The translations under genes were made by a program, and so were the position numbers. The notes under the pieces were generated by a model. The model ran no database searches. It was not told the DNA's origin and saw only the letters and a list, made by a program, of their open reading frames with translations. This document shows positions 45,300 through 55,822 of a stretch of DNA of 64,000 bases, in pieces. Numbering within the stretch: position 1 is the stretch's first letter; each line of letters opens with the position of its first letter. The DNA is taken from the NCBI GenBank assembly GCA_002633005.1, contig NMRA01000419.1, forward strand, positions 103,976-167,975. The letters run 5' to 3'. Source of the stretch: Phoronis australis. Lineage: Eukaryota > Phoronida > Phoronidae.

Positions 45300-48200
45300 A
45301 GATGGCTTCGCTTTCCTTTAAACCATGCATTTTTAATAAATTTTAGGTTTTTCAGCAGATTCGTTTCAAGTCATAGGAATATCTTTGCTGTACTTTCGTT
45401 GTGTATTTTACACCAAATTTGCCTTATGGACAGCGATATTGTCCTCATTGTTTTGTTTTCAATTGACCTGGGAGACCATTCTAAATGGTTTGATCAAATA
45501 CTACATGGTTTGATGAATTTCCTAAGAAATGCTTCACTAAATTAATAGTTGAGATAAAAGGTCATATATATTATGACAAACTAAACTACTACAGATATCA
45601 GTAATTACAAAAGTTATATAACATGTTGAACTGTAAAGGTGGGTGACAATCTGCCTCCAATGAAGGTATACACAAGTGGTGAATAGTAAGTAAAGAAACA
45701 ATATGCCGAAGCATAACAGCAACACCGGGACAGCGACATGTGAAATTTGAGGATAAGAGAGAAAGAAAATTGGTTTGAGGGAGGGAGGGAAAGAGAAATT
45801 GAGTGAAAAATGAAAGTTGGAGGAAATTGTTGTCGATGGCCCAGTGCTGCGACAAGACAAAGAGATCACGTGGTACAATTGAACCAATAATGATAAAACA
45901 AAGAGGGTCACTGACCTGAGAATCCAAACAATATGATAATGAGGGTGAGGCAGTATAGCTTACATAAAATAATTTAATACTTAAATAGTTTCTATTTAAC
46001 ATTTTCACCCAATCTTGCAGATTTTGAGATATTATAGTTTCACTTTATGAAAATCACAAAAAGGTGAGAATTGAAGAAATTTAGTCAATCTTTATTTGAA
46101 CGCACTTGTTAAATGGACCCATAGATGAGCCTTAAGAACACATTTTCGTGTTGTTTTTTTCCCGCGTTTCGTTCTTGTGTTATTTGACATCGTTTGCGAC
46201 CGGTATTGGGGGTAGACACATAAAACCCAACATTTAAGACGAGCATCGGAGAAACAATTCCGTCGTCTTTCGTTGTAATCGGTCTAAAATATGCCAGATC
46301 TTGACAGCAGCTAAACAAGTACGCATGATTTGTTGTTCGTTTCGACCTATTCTTCACAAATTATTCGAGATTTTTAAGTAGATACCCACGTGGGGCAGTG
46401 AAAGTCTGGGAGTCCGCCTGAGAAGACTAATTGACCTCCGTATATGCTGGACGGAAAAGTGGATGTTGAAATATGAAAATTAAAATTCCAGGTTTTAAAA
46501 GCATAAGCAATGAAAAGAAATAAATGAATGTGAAGGTCTCTGATTCGAAAATCATCTACTCATAGTGCTAGGACTGCAATGTCAACTTCGACCACGCGCA
46601 ATTGAGGTTGAGCCGCACATGCCTGAGCAATTAGTTTGCATTCACTTGTCCCAGTGCTGTTTCTTGCCATGGAATAAATGGCTTAGGGTGGAAGTTTTGT
46701 TAGGTATAAACGAAGTAAGTTTAGAACTGTTATTACCAAAAACTTCTTCCGAACAAATTCCATCTCTATTTTTGTAATATTTTACTGTGTAATGGCCCAA
46801 ACATTGTCAAAAGGAGAACAAATTGCTTGCAGAGCTCCGGAGAGCCGGCTGTACTTCTTCTTATAGTTTAATATGACGTCAATGGGAAAAGTGTCACTAA
46901 GTTTCGCCGTTTGTCAACCAATAACGAAATTAAGTTTCGTAAAAACCTTAAGTTATGAAAACGGAAGTTTGTTCCAAAGACTTGTTCCAAAAATACTTAA
47001 ATTTCTGTCAAAAACTTAAGTTTTTCGGTGAAAACTCAAGTTCATTTTGTAAGGGTAGGAATCGCAAATATTCTCCCTTTGCTGGAACGTTTTGGAAATC
47101 CTTTTGTTGAACACTTTTAACTTTACATACATATCTTCTTGCACTAGTACGGCGGTTTGGTCGCTGCACATTGAGTACTACTTTATTTGCCATGTGCACA
47201 AGTTTCATATTTTCTTTATGATGTCATTTAAATTTCGTTTGATTTGATTATTTATCAATGTCAGGGTTGTAGTGATCTCATTATCTGTATGAACACACGC
47301 TAGAGGTCGCATTTCTTGTCCGATAAACATAAAATATGCAAAGTGCGTGTGTATCCTCAATAGATATCCGACAATAGTTCATTAATCACAGGTGGGTATC
47401 TAAAAATGTTTGGTACATTAATTTTTTGTTTGTTTTATGTCTAGGTAGCATCCCTGAAGCATTTAGTTTGGTTGTAATCCTGTCTGTCTTTAGTATTTTC
47501 TTAATATTCAAATTAAGGTTTCCATTTTTTCAAAACTATATTGCTTTGGAGGTGATGCATCAAAAATGTGCATATATTACGCAAATTAAGGCAGCAATGA
47601 TTTTGAAAATTTTGCTTCTTCTTATTGTTGCTGCTATCCGGCATCACGATTTAATTAAATTGATATTTGCACCAATGTATCTCGTTTCTTAAATGAAACC
47701 TGTGTTCAAGCTGTAGCATAAATTTGCATAATTCATACAATTAATGACCACCATTGTTTAAAATTATATTATTTATAATTCTGTTTCGGCTCATGACACT
47801 TTCCTATCGGGCGCTAAGAATGGATTTTTTGTTGTTGTTTGTGGTCATTGAATTTAACGAAACCAATGTGGAGGTCATTATATCACAGATTTGCATAATT
47901 TATGTAAATTAATACAATCAAAAGTAGTTTGCTTATGTGACTTTGTGTGGTTTGATTAAATTCCATAGATTTTTGAAATTATTTTCATAAGTGTGCTGCT
48001 AGTATGGAGAATCTCCAACATTTAGTGAGGTCACTATGATCATGCACTTGGATATCCATATGCATGTCATTGCCGATCATCCATGATTTGCCTTACAACT
48101 ACAGTATCATGGTTATCAAACCTAACCATTTGCTTAGACAATTTTTAAACCCAACACCTAAAGCACAACCTGAAATATTCAAATGACATCTGTATTATGA

Positions 48201-48950
48201 CTTTAGAAAACATCTGATTGCCTAAGGAATAGAAATGCAATAAAGACTTACAGAGTGTACGTGTTCGTTCATTTTGCTTGACGTACAAGTTGTTGATTAC
48301 ATTGCTGAATGTGTTTTCGTCATACATGTGACTAGACTGCTGAAAAAAGTCACGATTACCATTGCAGTGCTAAAACTTTAGTCTCACCAGCATGTTCTTG
48401 TTGTAAACTTGTAAAAAACTAAGAACAAATCTTTTCTTGGGTTTAAAACAAACAAATAACTCAAACCCTGACAACAACCTTGTCACGCACGTAACAACCC
48501 CACACCTCATCGCATTTTTAAAACTTGTGCATATATAGTCAGTGTCTGATCTACGTTTTCAGTTTAGGATTCGCGCCTTGCGCGAAAGCGAGGCACGTAG
48601 CGCTGAGCGGGGGACGTCGTGTAAAACAATATTTTTTTTTTGTTTTCGTAGTCAAATAGTGCAATTTCTATGCATCCTCGCGAGTTTGTGGCAGGTAACG
48701 TGTCTTTGGAGTTTTCCTTAATCCTCTCGATTTCGTCACATGAACTAGGCTCAAACGTTCCGTAAAACCATATTAATTTTGTGCACACCTGGGTATGAGT
48801 CATGCCACCAGCAAAATATAGTTGGAACATCTGTCTGCACACACCGGTTTTAGCATACGAAAATTCGTATACGAAAAAGTGTAGTGTGCATACAGCTGTT
48901 TAGACAACTAATAAATATTCATGATCGAGTACCAGTGGCCATGTAAAAGT
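45300..48950. other. Intergenic; possible 1-kb inverted-repeat element
   Basis: TTTTTAAGTAGATACCCACG (46371) and its approximate reverse complement GTGGGTATCTAAAAATG (47393) could be the ends of a ~1.04-kb element at 46366-47412, without a clear target duplication. TTTGCATAATT / ATTAATaC motifs recur at 47722, 47891 and nearby. Nothing else was recognised. Confidence 0.3.
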
Positions 48951-49254
48951 CCAGGGCTTGAATATTAGATGATCGCGTGACAGCATCCTCAAGTTGTTTA
49001 AGAACGAAGACCGACACTGTTACGTCCGCAAATAAACATGTGTTCTATCTCGTTACGAGAAAAAACTGACGAACGATGGTGATCTCAGCTCATTGCCTGT
49101 TATTAAAAGCGACAATAAACACTTAAGTTTCACTTTATTAAGCTGAATCACGTTGACTGTTGGGTTACTGCATGACTCAACAATTGAAAAACGCCAAATG
49201 TACCAGGAAACAAATCACCTGAAAACATTTTCACGAAACCAAAACATACTTTAC

Positions 49255-49705
49255 ACCGTGTCGATAAGATATGCAAGACCAGTTTGCCGAGGGACCAAAT
49301 GTACACTGAGAGTCAATATCTTTACAGATAACCTGGCCTGGTCCGTCATGAGGCCAAACGTACACCTGTGCTCGTTATCCCTATAAAATAGTCGATCTGT
49401 AGCGTGACCAAACAGTACCTACTGTACACTGTTGTAAAAAGGTATCACAAGACTAGTTCGTCGAGGGTCCAGAAGTACACTGAGAGTCAATCTCTACACA
49501 AATAATCTGTCCTGGTCCGCCGAGAGACAAAAAGTTCGCTATGCTAAGTATCTATAAAAATACTAGAACTGTCGCGAAACCAAAAAGTACTGACTACTCA
49601 ATAGATAGCTTTACGGAGCACACTGTGGTAAAAATATTACCAGTTCGCCGGGAGAGTCAATAGCTACACAAATAAACTGGCCTGGTCAGTCGCGAGACTT
49701 AAAGT
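49255..49705. repeat. Subterminal ~190-bp tandem repeats of the hAT element
   Basis: About two and a half diverged units carry the series AGTTTGCCGAGGG, TACACTGAGAGTCAAT, CTGGCCTGGTCCG, and ACTGTxGTAAAAA. The same boxes occur inverted in the second copy at 15480-15770. Subterminal repeats are transposase-binding sites in known hAT elements; that role is inferred here. Confidence 0.65.
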
Positions 49706-49828
49706 ACACTATGCCAAAAGCCTGAATTGAAAACTGCTCCCGAGATTATTTTTAATCCCCAGTGGCTACTCATACATCTATTTATACATCTTGCCGTTAA
49801 TCATTCACAAAACTTGGCGCACTTTCAC

Positions 49829-51165
49829 TCAAACAAGAAAAACTTGCAAAACACACGCCTTGGATAAAGCGCTTGACATGTCTAGTCTTTTCGTTGTTTC
49901 GTAATGCATGGCCATCAGTGATAACCCAGCAAGCCTTTCCTCAGACATAGTAGCCCTCAAGTGTGTGTTCACACGCCTGAACAGAGAAAGTAATCTCTCA
50001 GCCTCACAGGATCCAATAGGGGATAGACATCCAATTACTAATAGCTCTCTGACGTTTGGGAAGATGTCGCCGTCTGCGTGCTTGAGTGTGGAACGCAAGT
50101 TATCTGGCAATTCCTCTCGACTTTGAGCATTCCAGAAGGACCGCCATCGTCGGAGTTATTGCTGAAATGAGAGCAAAAGATATTAATCCTTTTTATGTTT
50201 CGATATTGTATAGGGCAATCGAAATTTAACAGAGGACACAACGTGTTACTCAAAATGCCGATAGTCAGAAGGGAGTCAGTCACCTTCAAGAATCTGGTGA
50301 TGGCAAATCTATGTCCCAGAAATGCAGCCGATCCTCCAGTGAGCTTACGTCTACATCCCTCATCCTGCTAAGCACTAATGGCACAAGAAATGACAGCTTC
50401 CACCTGCCCGTTGCATTTCGAAAACCTGGTGGTCAACTGATGTGAGAGGTTGTCTAGGAAGGGTATTCCCACTGTTCTTCTGAAGTATAGGTACTTACTG
50501 GAACAAACAAGCATTGACTACAAATTTAACTATGCTCTACGTGAATTAGATTTAGGTTATGAAGCAGATAAAGGGCCAAGTGGAAATACAAACTAGAACC
50601 AGTTTCTGTGTGCTCGCAGACCCTGTGCTTTAATGGGTAATGTACGAAAATAAGTTCTATATCGTTTCCGTTGTACACAAGCATAAAAGAAAAAAATATG
50701 TCAGAAAACCAACATTATGTACAAACTGTGTAGAATTATAATTTATTACCTGGGTGTTTCGGCAGGAAAGTTAGCCCTATGCTTCTGTCTTCTGGACTGC
50801 CGAGGAATCTGTATATTGGATCCAATGGTTTGCGCGTCTTGTAACCATTCAACACAGACATCTTCGATGTTTGTTTCCAATGCTTGCACTTCGTCGACTG
50901 CTGTATCAATGAGCGTGTAAGCCACTACAATGTCAGAACCTCGTTTGGCAGCTTGACACTAAGCCCCTTGAGGTTGTCAAATCCATTCAAAAGAGTTACA
51001 AGCACAACTATATTTGCTTCAAACATTGCGCTTTTGTCAAAGACGATGTATCCCAACATCAATTTCCATCTGTTGCGTTTTTCGGGACAAACGTCCCAAT
51101 GTCTGAACACTTTAAACCCGAAGTTGTAACACCAAATAAACGCCCATAGGCATGGGCGTTTCATC
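49829..51165 (-). pseudogene. hAT-family transposase, DUF4371 / P52rIPK-like, C-terminal half
   Basis: Minus strand, in order: RNRWKLMLGYIVFDKSAMFE; LLNGFDNLKGLSVKL; then in a second frame AAKRGSDIVVAYTLIDTAVD up to RRQKHRANFPAETP; after an intron-like gap (about 50746 to 50496), RRTVGIPFLDNLSHQLTTRF; then DLPSP; after a second intron-like gap ending CTCATTTCAG, RWRSFWNAQSREELPDNLRS; and the dimerisation domain GSCEAERLLSLFRRVNTHLR with MSEERLAGLSLM. This order and wording match the family of the human P52rIPK (THAP0) protein (from memory). The stops and frame changes show it is decayed. Confidence 0.85.
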
Positions 51166-51206
51166 GGGTGGGCCTTTCTGCGGAAATTCCCAGTATAGAA
51201 GATGGT

Positions 51207-51505
51207 CAGTGCTGAGGTCTAAAGTGTTTGGCTACTTCATAAATGTCGATGGAAGCTTCCACTCCGCGCGACTTGACGATGAGCCACGATAACTCGAAAT
51301 GCGTTGCTTTTCGTGGTTGCAGAAAATCACAACGCAAAGAAATTATATTTTCAGGGTAAACCCCCCTCAATTTTTCGAAGTGGATTACTTGGGCTTACAC
51401 ACGCTGACAGTGCCGTTTTTGTTATGCTGGCGATGTTTTGCATTTTTATTTTTGATCCTGTCCCAAGGGGGGTAAACCCCCTGAACCCCCATAGATCCAG
51501 CACTG
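51207..51505. mobile_element. Possible GGATCTA-ended element next to the hAT copy
   Basis: The left CAGTGCTGAGGTCTA and the right ATAGATCCAGCACTG are near-reverse complements. G- and C-runs and GGGGGGTAAACCCCCT-like sequence are inside. No target duplication is visible, so the call is weak. Confidence 0.35.
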
Positions 51506-53684
51506 TCACTGCCGCAGTGTAAATAATGCAATTTAAATTCAACTGTGGGGGTACAGATGAGCAACGCACTATTACAAATTGCGCTCTGTAAAGTTGATAT
51601 GACCGGAAACTATACCCATGTCGAAGAAATGACTACATCCGGTTAGAAGAGGGTACTTCTCCTCAGTGAATCTTCACTAAAGGGGTAACAGCTAAGGCTA
51701 CACCCGACACTGGATTCGCCTACATTTACATACTACTAGTAGTAGACGTATTTAAGCCATCAAAATATCATGAAAAGGGTTTCGGTAGGTGTCGCAAGTT
51801 TTTCTGACGGCGAACTAGAAAAGGTGCATGACCTTTCTCCGGCAACTTTTCACTGGAATTCTAATGACTATCGGACCACCTCCACCTGAGCAAACCTGCC
51901 ACATATTCATTTGCGAACACGGGTATGCCCGTGCAGCATGGCTCCCACGAAAATTGTTTTAATTTGTTTAACTTTTCAAATAGCCTCCGTGATCCCGATC
52001 GATGCGGATCCTTAGGTGAATCTGATTACCACCGACCCGCTCGGATATACATTTCCTTGACAATGTAAAATGTGCTTACAAAGGCGGGTCGATGATGTAC
52101 GTCCATGAGGTTTCTTGAGGAAAGTTTTGGAGCGTCTCTCAATAAGGGGGCGTTACCTGCACAAAAACACTTTCCATAGCCTATTTGTCCGACGACCCAT
52201 GTGTGTACGTGACACCTTTCGTTTCCATGTCTTCTCATGACGGTACCCCAGCCCAAGCCTTGTGGAGCCAGTTTAGGCTTCGGGAGGCCGTATTTGTTTG
52301 TCGTTGTAATAATCAGAATTTGCCGTACTATGTAACATGTTCCTTCAGTTATGAAGTATGTATGGTAGTGCTGAGCCGTGTTCTCATTTCCTATAATAAC
52401 CTGCAAACCAAAATTGGAAATAGATTTAAACTTGACTTGAATCAGAATATGAATCTGCTCTGACAGAACAGCGATAACATATTATAGTCTTTTTTTGAAA
52501 TTGCACAAGCTCGTGCAGATGCCTGGCGACACATTCGCACGCAGCGGCCCACAGCGAGTCTAGTTAGAGCATAAATCTACTTCATATTGGACCGATGTCA
52601 ATATCTTTATCGTTAGGTATTTTTGTATAATTAAAAAAACTCCCTCTGGTTATTACATGTATGTGCTCACGCTCCTGTTGCATCTAACACGAAGCAAGCC
52701 CCCCTGCATATCTCAGGAAAAGTGACATAATGAAAGATTTTTTAAATGTCAGAAATTTCGCCGTAATGATTACGCCACAAAACATTTGTGAAAAGTTATT
52801 GATTCCCATTGCTACATCATACATAGTTCCTAAGAAGATACCCGAAATTGTAAAACTGTGAAGTTCTAACAAATGGATTGGAAGCACCTTTATTTAGTAA
52901 TTTGGAAGTGGGAAGGCAAGACCAATTTTCTTTAGTTACTGTTCAACAAACTATGCTTTCGTTTGCTCGTAACGCCTCTTTTCTTAGTCTCACTTCCTTT
53001 CCATACATAACGGAAGGTCTGTGTTTTTGGTTATGAAGGCAAGTGTCATATACCAAGGACCACGGAATAAGCTTGTAGTCCAGTCATTCTGAGCCGCCAG
53101 AGGGTTAAGCTAGAAAAAACGCAAGAGAAGGCGTTTTTCAGAAATTGTATCTACCATCACACCATAGATCGAGAATAAAGTCCACAGAAATCGGAGTAGG
53201 GAAAGTTGTAATTTCCATAAAAGGGCCACCAAAACCGTGTTCTCTGGAATATTACTCCGATGCAACAGCTACAAATATATTAATAAAGTGTAAAATTGAT
53301 TACATTCTTCTGAACGGCATGCCAACCGATTGTTAATATCAAACACCCACAGCCTGAGACCAACATGGCTGACAAAATGGCGGATGAAAAGGCAATTCCG
53401 AATATGTATTGCTGCGGGAAGGGTTATCTACAGGTCAAGGTGGGCTTGCAGACGAGTCCACGGTTTCGAGGCATGCATATCTATTTCGTTGCGTGGCGTG
53501 TTACAATAACGGTAATCATACAAGAGGCACGCAGATGTTTTTTTACAGCCGAGGACGTATACACCAAAGATTTGTAATACAAAATCTGTGAATAAGACGA
53601 GACCACGCATTCAGAACTTCTTCTTATTAGCAGTTTTTTGGTGGGCAATGTTGAAAAACGACGGAAATCGTGCCCACAGCTAGG
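51506..53684. other. Intergenic; unassigned frames
   Basis: A 126-codon minus-strand frame at 52026-52406 contains GLPKPKLAPQGLGWGTVMRR and has no recognised domain. A promoter-like ACATGGCTGACAAAATGGCG at 53362-53381 opens a 70-codon frame (53365-53577), with no splice partner found. Neither is supported as a gene. Confidence 0.25.
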
Positions 53685-53685
53685 G

Positions 53686-54259
53686 GGACGCAATAAGATT
53701 CAACGGAACAGTAGACACAGAAACGTTACCATGCAATTCTTAATCGAGACAACACATCTCTGCGTTCTGATGTTGCAAGATTATTATCAGGATACCAAAC
53801 CCACAAATTAGAAACGACTTAATTATCCAATTCTCTGAAAAATAATGCTTTGTAGCCCCGTACAAGCCTCAAAAGTGGAAGTCTGTTCAACGGGTAAGCG
53901 TGACCTACGTTACTCGGCGAAAGACCACCCACCAAGAACCATAATAGCCCCTCTCTGGCACAGGGAGTGTGAGTTCTTAACCGATTCATGCTTTTATCCT
54001 GCAAGATTTACGCCAATGATGCATTAGCAAATGACAGAAGTATCATTTTGTGATTTGGAGGTCGTCACTACAGCTAAACAAAACGAGACTCAAAGGATTT
54101 TTAACCTGACTGAAAACATGCCACGTCGCTTGAATCAAGGAGACAGGTACCTTTGACCTGAAAACATGCCACGTCGCTTGAATCACGGAGACAGGTACCT
54201 TTGACCTGAAAACATGCCACGTCGCTTGAATCAAGGAGACAGGTACCTTTGACCTGAAA
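53686..54259. repeat. 574-bp duplicated block, copy 1
   Basis: The block recurs, apparently without differences, at 54499-55072 (offset 813). It contains three 48-bp minisatellite units at its right end and stops at an assembly gap (54260-54296). No gene lies inside: the 60-codon frames in both copies are identical because the DNA is identical. Confidence 0.9.
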
Positions 54260-54498
54260 NNNNNNNNNNNNNNNNNNNNNNNNNNNNNNNNNNNNNTTCT
54301 TTGTTGCATTATAGTAACTGGTCTTGGCTAATTATCATTTTATGGCCTGGTCATCCATTCAGCCCAAAGTAGTTCCAGAGGTGGCTTATCAGCCAATTAT
54401 TCACGCATGCTGACTCACAATAGAAGCCTGATAAGAGTGAAGGTGGATAAATGCGGTGTTCCTACAGTTTCTTGTTTTAGTGGATGTGTTCACGACAT

Positions 54499-55163
54499 GG
54501 ACGCAATAAGATTCAACGGAACAGTAGACACAGAAACGTTACCATGCAATTCTTAATCGAGACAACACATCTCTGCGTTCTGATGTTGCAAGATTATTAT
54601 CAGGATACCAAACCCACAAATTAGAAACGACTTAATTATCCAATTCTCTGAAAAATAATGCTTTGTAGCCCCGTACAAGCCTCAAAAGTGGAAGTCTGTT
54701 CAACGGGTAAGCGTGACCTACGTTACTCGGCGAAAGACCACCCACCAAGAACCATAATAGCCCCTCTCTGGCACAGGGAGTGTGAGTTCTTAACCGATTC
54801 ATGCTTTTATCCTGCAAGATTTACGCCAATGATGCATTAGCAAATGACAGAAGTATCATTTTGTGATTTGGAGGTCGTCACTACAGCTAAACAAAACGAG
54901 ACTCAAAGGATTTTTAACCTGACTGAAAACATGCCACGTCGCTTGAATCAAGGAGACAGGTACCTTTGACCTGAAAACATGCCACGTCGCTTGAATCACG
55001 GAGACAGGTACCTTTGACCTGAAAACATGCCACGTCGCTTGAATCAAGGAGACAGGTACCTTTGACCTGAAAACATGCCACGTCGCTTGAATCAAGGAGA
55101 CAGGTACCTTTGACCTGAAAACATGCCACGTCACTTGAATCAAGGAGACAGGTACCTTTAAGC
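54499..55163. repeat. 574-bp duplicated block, copy 2, with five-unit 48-bp minisatellite
   Basis: Copy 2 of the preceding block. Its minisatellite (54924-55163) has five 48-bp units starting TGAAAACATGCCACGTCGCT and containing AGGAGACAGGTACCTTTGAC. One unit per array has TCACGG instead of TCAAGG at the same rank in both copies. Copy 2 continues past the point where copy 1 meets the gap. Confidence 0.9.
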
Positions 55164-55509
55164 TAAGACAATGCTCTAAATATTTCTGTGGGACGGTATT
55201 ATGACTGCAGATTAAATAATGTGGTTTCGATGAACTACTGACTTACATAGGTAAACGTTTTTCATTCGTGTCCTACGCTACGAAACGCACCCTCGGTAAT
55301 TCACTGTTGGGAGCTACTAGGCATACGGAAAGTGGTTGCAAAAACTGAGTGGTGCTTTAGACCGAAAAAATATGCTATGTGTGGTCCAATTTTTAAAAAC
55401 AACCTACGTCAGAATACAGTTTGTCGCCAACATGCCTCAGCGGAGTCAGTTTTCTAGTGTTTGAACCTCTGGGATGAAGATGGAAATAACAAGCAGGATT
55501 AAATGTCCC

Positions 55510-55817
55510 CAGTCGTGGATTTAGGGGGGGGGCAAAGGGGGACATGCCCCCACCCCCTAAAATTCTCCCAGATACCATTTGGCAGTTCGGGGTGCGAATT
55601 GCTGACTAGCATATGGCGCACCCAGCGGGGCTCGGGGAGCGAATGCACAATACATAGACCTTGAACAAACCCGTCAACTGGTAATAAGGTTCACAAACCC
55701 AAAAATTCGAGACCCCTGCATCCCTACATTTTAGGCTGGGCGCGCGCATGTGGCGAAGTTCTGGTTATTTTTGTGCCCTGGCATCCCCCCTAATTCAAAG
55801 TCCTGGATCCGCCCCTG
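55510..55817. mobile_element. GGCGGAT-type inverted-repeat element, copy D
   Basis: The left end is CAGTCGTGGATTTAGG plus a G-run and the right end is CCTGGATCCGCCCCTG. The 5-bp GTCCC flanks both sides (55505-55509, 55818-55822). The interior shares blocks with 39710-39940. No coding content. Confidence 0.7.
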
Positions 55818-55822
55818 GTCCC

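Larger units (their letters stand above)
48952..51200 (-). mobile_element. hAT-type DNA transposon with P52rIPK-like transposase
   Basis: The low-coordinate end starts CAGGGCTTGAATATT, similar to hAT terminal repeats. It is followed by subterminal repeats (49255-49700) and then, on the minus strand, the C-terminal half of a hAT-family transposase. A second, internally deleted copy lies inverted at 14979-16065; their shared end is what defines the limits. The other terminal repeat was not found, so the high-coordinate border (about 51200) marks only where similarity to the second copy stops. Confidence 0.75.

Noticed and set aside
53819-54004. 61-codon frame conserved exactly in two places (also 54632-54817)
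   Set aside because: The identity follows from the recent DNA duplication and is no sign of protein conservation.
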